In this document: positions 42,440 through 49,990 of the stretch, piece after piece | How the letters are laid out: each line of letters begins with the position of its first letter | Numbering within the stretch: the stretch's first letter is position 1 | Source of the DNA: Thermomicrobium sp. 4228-Ro | GTDB taxonomy: Bacteria; Chloroflexota; Chloroflexia; Thermomicrobiales; Thermomicrobiaceae | NCBI RefSeq assembly: GCF_026241205.1 | Contig: NZ_JAPFQM010000001.1 | Location: forward strand, 62,001 to 126,000 | Reading direction: 5' to 3' | Length of the DNA: 64,000 nt | Notes under the pieces: model-generated | The model's database searches: none | Seen by the model: only the letters and a program-made list of their open reading frames with translations | Told to the model about the DNA's origin: nothing | Position numbers and translations under genes: made by a program

Positions 42440-42644
42440 TGCTCACCTCCTCGCAATCTGCGATTGCGCTACTCGCGAGACGACGCAAGTCTTCCAGCGT
42501 TATCACCAAACAGCGCAGAACCAGAGCGCGCTCCTCTCGGGACACCTGCCGCGCCCTCGCGACGAGGATCTGGATCTCGCGAACTCGGTCCTGCATCGCC
42601 GAGAGCTGACCATCTGTCTCCATGCGCGCACCACCCTTGCTCAC
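42408..42644 (-). CDS. Unrecognised small protein, first gene of the late block
   Basis: 78 residues (or 71 from 42623). Helical (MQDRVREIQILVARARQVSREERA). Its 3' end overlaps the next start by 32 bp. Divergent from the secreted-protein gene at 42725, so the 80-bp gap should hold opposing promoters, though no consensus is obvious. Confidence 0.55.
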   Translation of the reverse strand: MSKGGARMETDGQLSAMQDRVREIQILVARARQVSREERALVLRCLVITLEDLRRLASSAIADCEEVSNGQEATPGNR

Positions 42645-42724
42645 GCCGTCATCCGCGGCTACACTCCTGCTGGTCGGTAGACGTGGGAAGGGGTGTTTTC
42701 TTCAGGAGAAGGGACTGTGCCGTC

Positions 42725-44035
42725 ATGCGATTCCAGTCTCTCCGCTGGTACCACCGTCCTGCGAGAGCCACGGTAGCCTCGCGACGGTGCCGCAGAATGA
42801 TCGTGGTCGCCCTCGCCCTCGCACTGCTCCTGCCCTCCATCCCAGCACCAGCTGCGGCAGAGCCGTACATCCTGCCGTCCCCACCACAACCCGATGGAGT
42901 GCGCATCGACATCGGACTCGGGATCGAACCCTTCGTGGTCTGTGAGTCATGGTGGCGACCCTATGGGAGGCTCTCGGCCTTCTCCCTGAGTCCAGAACTT
43001 GCTGTCCCGCTGCTCTCCTACGATCTTCCTACTGCCCTCGGCTTGGAGCGCCAGCCAGTCTTCGGGGCAGGGCCCCTCATGCTGGAGCCTTATCGGGAAG
43101 GACTTGCATTCAATGACGCTCCGGTCTGTGACGCCTTCGTTAGCAGTCTCACCATCGTCGGAGCCCGCTGGGTCCGCTACTCTCCCAAGGGGCGTGTCGA
43201 GATCACCAACGCCCCACCGGCAGCCACACGCAAGCAGTCCGTGGTGGCCACCGAGATCTCGGGACCCTCTGGCCCCATTGTGTACCCTGGGTTTCTTGAA
43301 ACACGCGTCACCTGGGATCCCCTCGATCCAGCCTGGTGGTTGACCGCGGGGAGGCTCCCCTGGGAACTCCTCTCCGGTCTCATCCAGGTCGGTGATTCCT
43401 CCTTCATCCAGCGTGATCCACCTGCGATCCCTATCGTCGGAGACCCCGACGGCGGCGGCGTCACCTATGCCGCACTCGCCAAGGCAGCCAAGACCCAGAG
43501 CGACTTATCCGGAATTCTCGTCATCGATGCGCAGGGCAATGTCTCCTACGACCCTGCGACTCCAGACATATACGTCGTCAGTGCCCCTGATTTCGCCGCC
43601 ATCGAGGGAGGCAACCCGCCCCACAGCATCCCCACCGTCTTCTGGGACTTCCTGCAGCAGCCCGGCTGGGTGGCGACGGACCTCTCTTGGGTCTGCGTGC
43701 CTGAGGGGAAGTACTGCCAACGCCTCTTTCACTACACGCTGATCCAGGCACCCCAGCGCATACCCTGGCTCTGGCTGGTCGGACTGCCGATCACTGAGCC
43801 CTACTGGACTCGCGCTAAGGTCGGCGGAGTGGAGCGCTGGATCCTGGTCCAGTGCTTCGAGAGGCGCTGCCTGAGCTATACGCCGGATAACCCCGACCCC
43901 TGGAAGGTCGAGTTCACCAATACCGGACTGCACTACTACCAGTGGCGCTACGGAGAGCCATGGAATCCGGATCAGTACAGGTGGACAGAAGCCGATTTCG
44001 CTCCTCGTGACACCTACCGCCGTGTTCCGCAGTGA
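42725..44035 (+). CDS. Secreted cargo protein with Chloroflexota-type C-terminal module
   Basis: 436 residues from 42725 (GAAGGGACTG upstream). Twin basic N terminus, hydrophobic core at about 25-38 and a cleavage-like A-x-A near 43-45 give a clear signal peptide. The middle is unrecognised, with three cysteine pairs. The C-terminal module (about 345-425: GLPITEPYW, ILVQCFERRCLSYTPDNP, GLHYYQWRYG) is one I associate with secreted Thermomicrobia proteins. Not needed for phage growth, so lysogenic cargo (moron) is inferred. Confidence 0.7.
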   Translation: MRFQSLRWYHRPARATVASRRCRRMIVVALALALLLPSIPAPAAAEPYILPSPPQPDGVRIDIGLGIEPFVVCESWWRPYGRLSAFSLSPELAVPLLSYDLPTALGLERQPVFGAGPLMLEPYREGLAFNDAPVCDAFVSSLTIVGARWVRYSPKGRVEITNAPPAATRKQSVVATEISGPSGPIVYPGFLETRVTWDPLDPAWWLTAGRLPWELLSGLIQVGDSSFIQRDPPAIPIVGDPDGGGVTYAALAKAAKTQSDLSGILVIDAQGNVSYDPATPDIYVVSAPDFAAIEGGNPPHSIPTVFWDFLQQPGWVATDLSWVCVPEGKYCQRLFHYTLIQAPQRIPWLWLVGLPITEPYWTRAKVGGVERWILVQCFERRCLSYTPDNPDPWKVEFTNTGLHYYQWRYGEPWNPDQYRWTEADFAPRDTYRRVPQ

Positions 44036-44075
44036 GACGATTCGGACCGCAGCGAAGACCAACGGCGCGAGACGA

Positions 44076-44112
44076 GGGCCGGAGGAACGGAATCCTCCGG
44101 CCCCTTTGCCCC
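44076..44112. terminator. Terminator between convergent cargo genes
   Basis: Perfect 11-bp stem GGGCCGGAGGA/TCCTCCGGCCC (44076-44086 with 44093-44103), 6-base loop, followed by CTTTGCCCC. It lies 40 bp after one stop and just before the stop of the opposing gene, so it probably serves both. Confidence 0.8.
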
Positions 44113-44116
44113 TCCC

Positions 44117-46174
44117 TCAGCAGCGGTAGCGGAGACCGCACTGGACAGTGTTGACCGTCGGGTACGGTCTGTTGGTGGCTCCATCGTGATTGACGCCAGC
44201 AAGACGACTCGAAAGAGTCGAAACCGACATCGTCGTCGAGTCCACAGCATTGACGAGATTGATCAGGTTGACCGTCGTCTGATTGTTGACGGTTCGGATG
44301 ATCATCATGCCCCTCTCGAAGTACTGGACGTAGTCGCAGACTCCGTCCTGGCACTCCTGGAAGTGCCCGGAGAGAGGTCGACCTATCAGCATCACGGTCT
44401 CCCAGAAGTCGATGCCAGAGACGCCGCGCTCCCTGCCGATCTTGGACCAGTACTGGCTGTACAGATCGCCGCAGATCTGGTGGTGCGTCGTGTCGTCGAA
44501 GTAGGTGCAACTCGCTGCATCGCGGATCACCGCGTTGGGGTCGAAGGGATTCGCCTGCCCGTTGCTCAGCACACAGTAGTCGACGCCGTTGTAGTACTTC
44601 ACGACGGGGCAGTAGACGTAGATCGGCGTCCCACCAGAACCCAGCGTGTAGCGGAAGCGATACCCAGGATTGGCGGTGGTACTGATGAGACCTGTCGCTT
44701 GGGCCCGAAGAATGCCGATCTCGTAATTGAACTGCCGGTTCTTGTCGGAGGCCAAGCCCTTCTGGGTCACCAGGTACCAGCGACCATCACTCGGGTTCTT
44801 CCACCAGCCGCGAATGGATCCGTAGATGTAGCCGCTGCCCCCGAGAGACGAGGACTGCGCGCCATCCCGATAGTACGAGAAGATGTACTGGTTCTGCGAA
44901 TCCACGTATTTCCCCGAGTTGCCCAGGGCGACGGCATCCACTTCACCAGCGAGTGCAGCGAGATGGTACTGGTCCAGGAAGTACGGGATCAAAGCATTGC
45001 CCGAGCTGTCTTTGTAGTTCGTAGCATTACCAGTGCAACCGTTCCCGGTCACGCCATCCTGATGCCAGATGCCAGTCGTGTAGATCAGGACCGCGAGAAT
45101 ATTGCTGGTCCCAAAGCGCTGCGCGTAGGCCTGGATAGCCCGGCGGTTGTGCGAACCCTTCACCAGTCCAGGACGCCTGATGGCGGGATCGCTGCCCTCT
45201 TCCAGATACCCGAAGCACTGATTGATGTTCTGCTCGCCGATGATGATGGGGACGCCTGGGATAGCAGACCTCAGGGCAGCAATCGTCTGTACACTGTAAC
45301 TCTCCGTGGACGCGTTGATCGGCCAGGCGTTCACGTTGATGAGCACGCCGTCATAGACATGGGTATCGATAGCATTGATCTGGCCACGATCAGGATTGCT
45401 ATTGAATGCCGACGTGAACGCATTCAACAACGAGCTATCGTAGTTCTGCGAGAACGAGGGGCCAGCCAGGACCATCTTGATCTGGCTCGACGGCATGCCC
45501 TGATTGATGAGCCAGCTACGGAGACCCTTGGCGATGGCGATGCCATCGTTCACGTAGGCCGTCATCTCCGCCGTCGAGAGTGTCCCATCGCAGTTCTGGT
45601 CAGCCTCGGGGGTCGAGCCACCGTTGACAATGTTGGGCTCATTGCCGATCTCGAACCAGATGGTAGCCCCGCTGTTCGCTACCGAGATCAGGCTCGGGAG
45701 CAGTGCACCGTAGCTGCCCCGGCTCATGGTCAAACGGTTCTGCGCGTTGGACAGCGTCATGGCAGCCTTGGCAGTTTCCGTAGAGCAGGTCACGTACTGG
45801 TTGCCGCTCTGGTGCACCTGATGGGACACCGTGAGAACCAAGAAGTTGCGGATCCCCGCGTTGTAGAGATCCACGATATCCTGCCCCACGAGGAGGTTCT
45901 GGTCGAAGGTCGCCCACACGCGTACCCAGCGCGACCCCGCATTCTGGTGCACCTGGATCTGGTACGAGAGCGTGCCCTCCGTCGGCGGTTTGGTGGATTG
46001 CAAGCCGCGAGCATACTCGCCCAGGTTCGGCGAGGTGAAGCCGTAGGGAATCGTCGTCTGCGCAGCCTGGGCCTCGTGCACGCGGGGTACCGGTGCCACC
46101 ATCGCGAGCAGCGGAACCAGAAGAAGCACGAAACTCAGGGACGCGAGAAACCATGACGGGAACCGGCGCCGCAT
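44117..46174 (-). CDS. Secreted glycoside hydrolase-like cargo protein
   Basis: 685 residues from 46174. Signal peptide at 1-38 (hydrophobic core SFVLLLVPLLAMVAP, cleavage near AQA-AQ). A TIM-barrel clan-A glycosidase pattern: WFEIGNEP with E179 as candidate acid/base, and IIIGEQN with E314 as candidate nucleophile. The C-terminal part carries GRPLSGHF ... YVQYFERGMMI, the same module as in the endolysin. It may act on surface polysaccharide. Low in phage-like features, so cargo acquired from a Chloroflexota genome is inferred. Substrate unknown. Confidence 0.7.
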   Translation of the reverse strand: MRRRFPSWFLASLSFVLLLVPLLAMVAPVPRVHEAQAAQTTIPYGFTSPNLGEYARGLQSTKPPTEGTLSYQIQVHQNAGSRWVRVWATFDQNLLVGQDIVDLYNAGIRNFLVLTVSHQVHQSGNQYVTCSTETAKAAMTLSNAQNRLTMSRGSYGALLPSLISVANSGATIWFEIGNEPNIVNGGSTPEADQNCDGTLSTAEMTAYVNDGIAIAKGLRSWLINQGMPSSQIKMVLAGPSFSQNYDSSLLNAFTSAFNSNPDRGQINAIDTHVYDGVLINVNAWPINASTESYSVQTIAALRSAIPGVPIIIGEQNINQCFGYLEEGSDPAIRRPGLVKGSHNRRAIQAYAQRFGTSNILAVLIYTTGIWHQDGVTGNGCTGNATNYKDSSGNALIPYFLDQYHLAALAGEVDAVALGNSGKYVDSQNQYIFSYYRDGAQSSSLGGSGYIYGSIRGWWKNPSDGRWYLVTQKGLASDKNRQFNYEIGILRAQATGLISTTANPGYRFRYTLGSGGTPIYVYCPVVKYYNGVDYCVLSNGQANPFDPNAVIRDAASCTYFDDTTHHQICGDLYSQYWSKIGRERGVSGIDFWETVMLIGRPLSGHFQECQDGVCDYVQYFERGMMIIRTVNNQTTVNLINLVNAVDSTTMSVSTLSSRLAGVNHDGATNRPYPTVNTVQCGLRYRC

Positions 46175-46780
46175 AGTGTCGACACCCCTTCTCCTCGACA
46201 CGAAGCCGACAAACGGGAACACCTTGTGGCCGGAACCGCTTGCCCTCGGAGTCGACGGAAACAGGCACGGGCACCCTCAGGAGGCGCGAGCAGCGCCAGG
46301 GGGTCGACGACACCGGACCCGGAAACAGGTGAGGGTGCTGATCCGACCTGCCTCGAATCGGGAGCGAGGAATCCCGGCACCAGGAGGAAGCGCTGACGGC
46401 TCCTAGCGGAACCGGCAGCGACCAACGCTTGCAGGCGAAAGCAGTGGCATCAGCGCGGTGACAGTGCCACGGTAGTGGAGCGGCTCCGGAGCGGGGGAGA
46501 GTGGTGCCGGGATTTTCGGCTCCCATAAGATAAGCGCCAGACCCGGGTTCCCGGAGACCCTCGGGGCTCGGGTTTCGTGGTCAGAATTCCGCACCGGGAC
46601 GCCAAAAATGGGACCTTGCCAGTCGCGTTCCCGATAAGATCCGCATCGGGACGCGGAAGTCACCTCAGCGCCGACGGTGCCGGGAGACCTCGAGGGGTGT
46701 AATTTTGATTACACCTGGCAACGGGGTCATCGCTACCGCTCCGAGGTGAGCAGAAGTTACCTCAGTTTCGACATCGTAAA
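46175..46780. other. Divergent non-coding region, low-repeat part
   Basis: No credible gene. Contains a perfect hairpin GGTGTAAT-TTTG-ATTACACC (46696-46715) and an imperfect one GAGGT ... ACCTC (46743-46763). Promoter for the glycosidase-like gene must lie near 46180-46260 but no consensus stands out. Confidence 0.5.
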
Positions 46781-47760
46781 CGCTGTCGATGCCCAGGGCT
46801 CCTGCCGGAGCCCTGGTGGGGGAGAGGGGGAATACTGCCGGGAATCCTGGTGCTACCTCGGTAGCCTGGATACCAGTGGCTACCGTGGTGGGCTCCTCGG
46901 TAACCGGAGGATACCGGAGAAGCGCTTTAGCGCTTCGGGAAAAGAGAAACGGTTGCTTCCTGCTGCTGGCCCCTATAAGGAACAGGATCCCTAGGTACCA
47001 GGATTCCTGGTAGCAGCTACAGGATACCTGGGAGCTACCATGGATCCTGGATCCCAGAGATTCCATGGGATCCCTGGTAGCAGCTGCAGGATACCTGGGA
47101 GCTACCAGGAACCCAGGATTCCAGGTGGCAGCTTCAGGAAACCTGGTAACTGATGATTCTCCGGTTACCTGGTAGCTCCCAGGTATCCAGGATCCCTGGT
47201 AGCTCCTCTGGGATCCGGGATTCCTAGGAGCTACCTGGTAACCACCGTTTCCTCGAGGAGCTTAAAGCTCCCTTAGGCAGCTACCAGGAATCCTGGATCC
47301 CTGGTAGCCTCTCTGGGATCCAGGTACCTGGTAACCCTGGTTTCCTGGAGGAGCTTAAAGCTCCCCCAGGTAGCTACCAGGCAGCTCCAGGGTACCTGGT
47401 AGCTACCTGGTAACCCTGGTTCCCTTTAGGGGCTTAAAGCCCCGTTAGGCGGCTTCCAGGTTCCCGGTGCTACCTGGTAGCCTCAGTTTCCTACGGGAGC
47501 TGGAGACTCTCTGGTGCAGCTACCAGGTAGCGAGCAGCTACCTGGATACCTGAAGGCGCTTCTCGCGCCTCGAGATAACTTCCAGGATGCTTCCAGGGTG
47601 TGCCTCGGAGATACCCAGGAGCCATCAGGTAGACAACCAAAGTGTAGCCAGGTATTTCCGGTTCGGGTCCAGGATTCCTGCAGCTACCAGAGTACCCAGG
47701 TAGCGAGCAGCTACCTGGTAGCTGCTGGTTCCCTGAGAGATTCGACACCCCTCGAGGTGG
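46781..47760. repeat. Tandem hairpin-repeat array
   Basis: About 1 kb made of CCAGG/CCTGG, GGATCC, GGTACC and GGTAGCTACC words. At least four imperfect tandem units of about 58 bp, each TACCTGG ... hairpin ... CTACCAGG, start at about 47231, 47324, 47403 and 47471, with a fifth at about 47537. Unit hairpins are GGAGCTTAAAGCTCC (two copies), GGGGCTTAAAGCCCC, and AGGCGC-TTCTC-GCGCCT, i.e. both arms change together. GGGCTCC-TGCC-GGAGCCC (46797-46814) and AAGCGCT/AGCGCTT (46920-46935) are further hairpins. A long + frame through it is repeat-derived and not a protein. Replication origin or large structured RNA are the main options. Confidence 0.85.
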
Positions 47761-47891
47761 TCCTGGGTAGCTTCCAGGAGGATCCCGAGAGCGAGCTCGG
47801 TTGCAGCTGGAAGCATCCGGAGGAACTCGAGGCACCGCTGCTTCCTCCCCGCGGCATCCGTTGGTTCCCATGGTTGACCATTTGGCACCTC

Positions 47892-47920
47892 TTGACGGTG
47901 GTTCCGTTTGGTGCTACACT
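47892..47920 (+). promoter_or_regulatory. Sigma-70 promoter of the replication module
   Basis: TTGACG (47892-47897), 17-bp spacer, TACACT (47915-47920), start about 47927 and first gene at 47969. GGCACC (47884-47889) and GGTGCC (47921-47926) flank it as an inverted repeat and resemble the GGTACC operator words elsewhere, so it may be repressed in the lysogen. Confidence 0.75.
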
Positions 47921-47968
47921 GGTGCCAGCGGAACCGGAGCGATGCAAGCGGAACCGAGGAGGGTGCCG

Positions 47969-48574
47969 ATGGAAGAGCGAACCAAGCGGGAGAACCGGCA
48001 GCTCCCGAGTATCCAGATCCGGACCCGCGGGCAGGTGCAGCAGGTCTACCGCTACCGCGACGTGCTCAACCTCGCCTACCAACACGGTCTGGTGGCATTC
48101 GAGCAGGCGGCTCCCATCCAGGTCGTGATGGTTCCCTCGCAGCGCGACCCGGAGCGGATGACCCCCCTCTTCATCAGCGAGGTCTACGCGGTCTTCCGCA
48201 ACAGCGACGGATCGCTGGTGCGTTTCCACGGCGTCGGCGACTGCAGTTACGAGAACGCGCAACCCAACGTGGCGGCAGCAGGACCCCGGATGGCGCACAC
48301 CCGCGCCAAAGCGCGTGCCCTGGCGGATGCGCTGAACCTGGATGCCAATCTCAGCGAGGAGTTCGACCTCAGCGACGACACCACGGGGTCGCAAACGGTT
48401 GCAGCTGCGGGAGCCTCGAGTGGACGGGAACCTCGCTCCCCACGCGATGGTGTCCAGGTTCCGTCGGACCCCCATTGCTCCCGGTGTGGCGGCTCGATGA
48501 GCCAGCGGAGCGCCGAGTATTCCCTGCGGATTCGGGGTGATTTGGTCTGCTACCGCTGCGCGAAGGGTTCCTGA
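47969..48574 (+). CDS. Putative single-strand annealing protein with zinc ribbon
   Basis: 201 residues from 47969 (GAGGAGGG upstream). The core FISEVYAVFRNSDGSLVRFHGVGD, then AAGPRMAHTRAKARALADALNL is the pattern of phage Rad52/Sak-like and related annealases (strand, then a conserved R-M-A-x-T-R-A-x-A-R-A-L helix). The C terminus is a zinc ribbon (CSRCGG ... CYRCAKGS). First gene of the replication module, as is usual for phage recombinases. Confidence 0.6.
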   Translation: MEERTKRENRQLPSIQIRTRGQVQQVYRYRDVLNLAYQHGLVAFEQAAPIQVVMVPSQRDPERMTPLFISEVYAVFRNSDGSLVRFHGVGDCSYENAQPNVAAAGPRMAHTRAKARALADALNLDANLSEEFDLSDDTTGSQTVAAAGASSGREPRSPRDGVQVPSDPHCSRCGGSMSQRSAEYSLRIRGDLVCYRCAKGS

Positions 48575-48575
48575 C

Positions 48576-49424
48576 GTGGGCGATCCCGTGCTCCGGGTAC
48601 TGGAAATCGTCGAGGCGCTCCATGCCCATGAGGACGGCATCCGTGTTCTGGACAGTCGAAGCTATCGGCGTCTGGTGGTGGAGTTGGAGCGGGGATTGCG
48701 GGAGGCATTCCCGAGTTACGGTGAGCGGATTCCGGAGATCGTCGCCGCCCTGCGTGGAGAGCGGGCTCCGTTTCCTCCGCGCTGGTGGCAGGGAGGTTGG
48801 GAGATGGTCTCGCCGTCACCGGAGGAGATCCTGCTCTCGGTGATCTTGGGACAGCGGGATCCCCGGTATCTCCCCGAGGATTCGCGGGATCCGCTGGGCG
48901 ATGCCTACCGGGAGCACCTCGCGGGGAGTGAGCTTCCTTCGCCGGAGTCACCGGCGCTCTTCGGTCTCGCCTTCCTGGTGGAGGCGCTGTTGTGGGGCTT
49001 CTACCGGTTCCGCCTGGTGCGCGATGGTGCGCTCCGAGGGCTGCGCGAGGTGCTGCGGGAGCGTTTCGGTGCCGATGAGGCGCTGCTGGATGGACTGGCG
49101 CTGCTCTCGCGGCGGCACGAGGGGATGAGCTGGGACCAGCGTCTGGGAGCGTTTCTGTCGCTTCCTGGCGCTCCACAGCTCCTGGATCGGATGCTGACGC
49201 TCTACGGCGATCTCTTGGTCGCGAAGGGGGTGGAGCAGCCGTTCATCTTTCCCGCTCCCGTGCCGGAGCGCGAGACTGGGTGGTTCCGCCGGAGGCTGCT
49301 CCACGTCTACCAGGCAGTGGGAAACGTGGGGCTGGCTGCGAAAGCGATGCGGATGAGGAAAGCAGAGGCCACGGCATTGATACGGGAAATGGAGGGCAAG
49401 GATGAGCAAGCGAAAGCCAGCTGA
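48576..49424 (+). CDS. Unrecognised replication-module protein with C-terminal HTH
   Basis: 282 residues from a GTG 1 base after the previous stop. Helical throughout. The last 40 residues include VGNVGLAAKAMRMRKAEATA, a Fis-like helix-turn-helix pattern. Could be the replisome organiser or a helicase loader because it lies before the DnaB gene. No family recognised. Confidence 0.6.
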   Translation: MGDPVLRVLEIVEALHAHEDGIRVLDSRSYRRLVVELERGLREAFPSYGERIPEIVAALRGERAPFPPRWWQGGWEMVSPSPEEILLSVILGQRDPRYLPEDSRDPLGDAYREHLAGSELPSPESPALFGLAFLVEALLWGFYRFRLVRDGALRGLREVLRERFGADEALLDGLALLSRRHEGMSWDQRLGAFLSLPGAPQLLDRMLTLYGDLLVAKGVEQPFIFPAPVPERETGWFRRRLLHVYQAVGNVGLAAKAMRMRKAEATALIREMEGKDEQAKAS

Positions 49425-49959
49425 GGAGGCGGTGGTCGAGGAGGTAGCGGCGGAGAGTCCGAAGCGGGACCTCCTGGAAGCATTCCTCCCGGACATCTTC
49501 ACGTCTGACCACGTGGACTGGCTCTGGGATTCCCTGAGCATCCTGGGTCAGTTCTCTCCGGAGGAGCTGCAGCGCCTGCAGGTGGCAACGCTCCTCCTGA
49601 TCCTGGAGCGGCAATACCTCATCCTGGAGGAGTTCAAGCGCCTGCGCTGGGAGAGCAAGTCATCCCGCAGCGAGGGTGGTGTGGCGGGATACCGCGAGAC
49701 GATGCGGCGCAACGGCAGCGTCGACGGCTTCGATGCGACCTATTTCCGCGAACTGATCGCACAGGAGCTGGGCGAGGAGCCAGACGAGGAGACGCTGGGC
49801 ACGCTGGCAGCGCTGGCGGGAGAGCCGGGACGGCTGGAGCGAGCCATCGCCTCCACTCGGCGGTACCTGGACCAGCACGCGGTGGAGAAGCCGCTGGGGT
49901 TCCTGGTCGCCAAGCTGCGCAGCTGGCGGGAGGAGGACGGCAAGCGGTATCGCCGCTGA
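49402..49959 (+). CDS. Unrecognised replication-module protein
   Basis: 185 residues, acidic N terminus, helical core (FSPEELQRLQVATLLLILERQY). Overlaps the previous gene by 23 bp and precedes the helicase by 31 bp. Candidate helicase loader by position only. Confidence 0.6.
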   Translation: MSKRKPAEEAVVEEVAAESPKRDLLEAFLPDIFTSDHVDWLWDSLSILGQFSPEELQRLQVATLLLILERQYLILEEFKRLRWESKSSRSEGGVAGYRETMRRNGSVDGFDATYFRELIAQELGEEPDEETLGTLAALAGEPGRLERAIASTRRYLDQHAVEKPLGFLVAKLRSWREEDGKRYRR

Positions 49960-49990
49960 GCGGTAGTGGCTCCACAGCGAGGGGGTCAGC

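Noticed and set aside
42725-44035. Cargo protein as a tail or lysis protein
   Set aside because: Clear signal peptide, isolated position and opposite strand to the late block do not fit a virion role.
47514-48128. 204-codon + frame through the repeat array
   Set aside because: Its sequence is built from the DNA repeats, it has no ribosome site, and the annealase gene uses another frame with a clear promoter and ribosome site.
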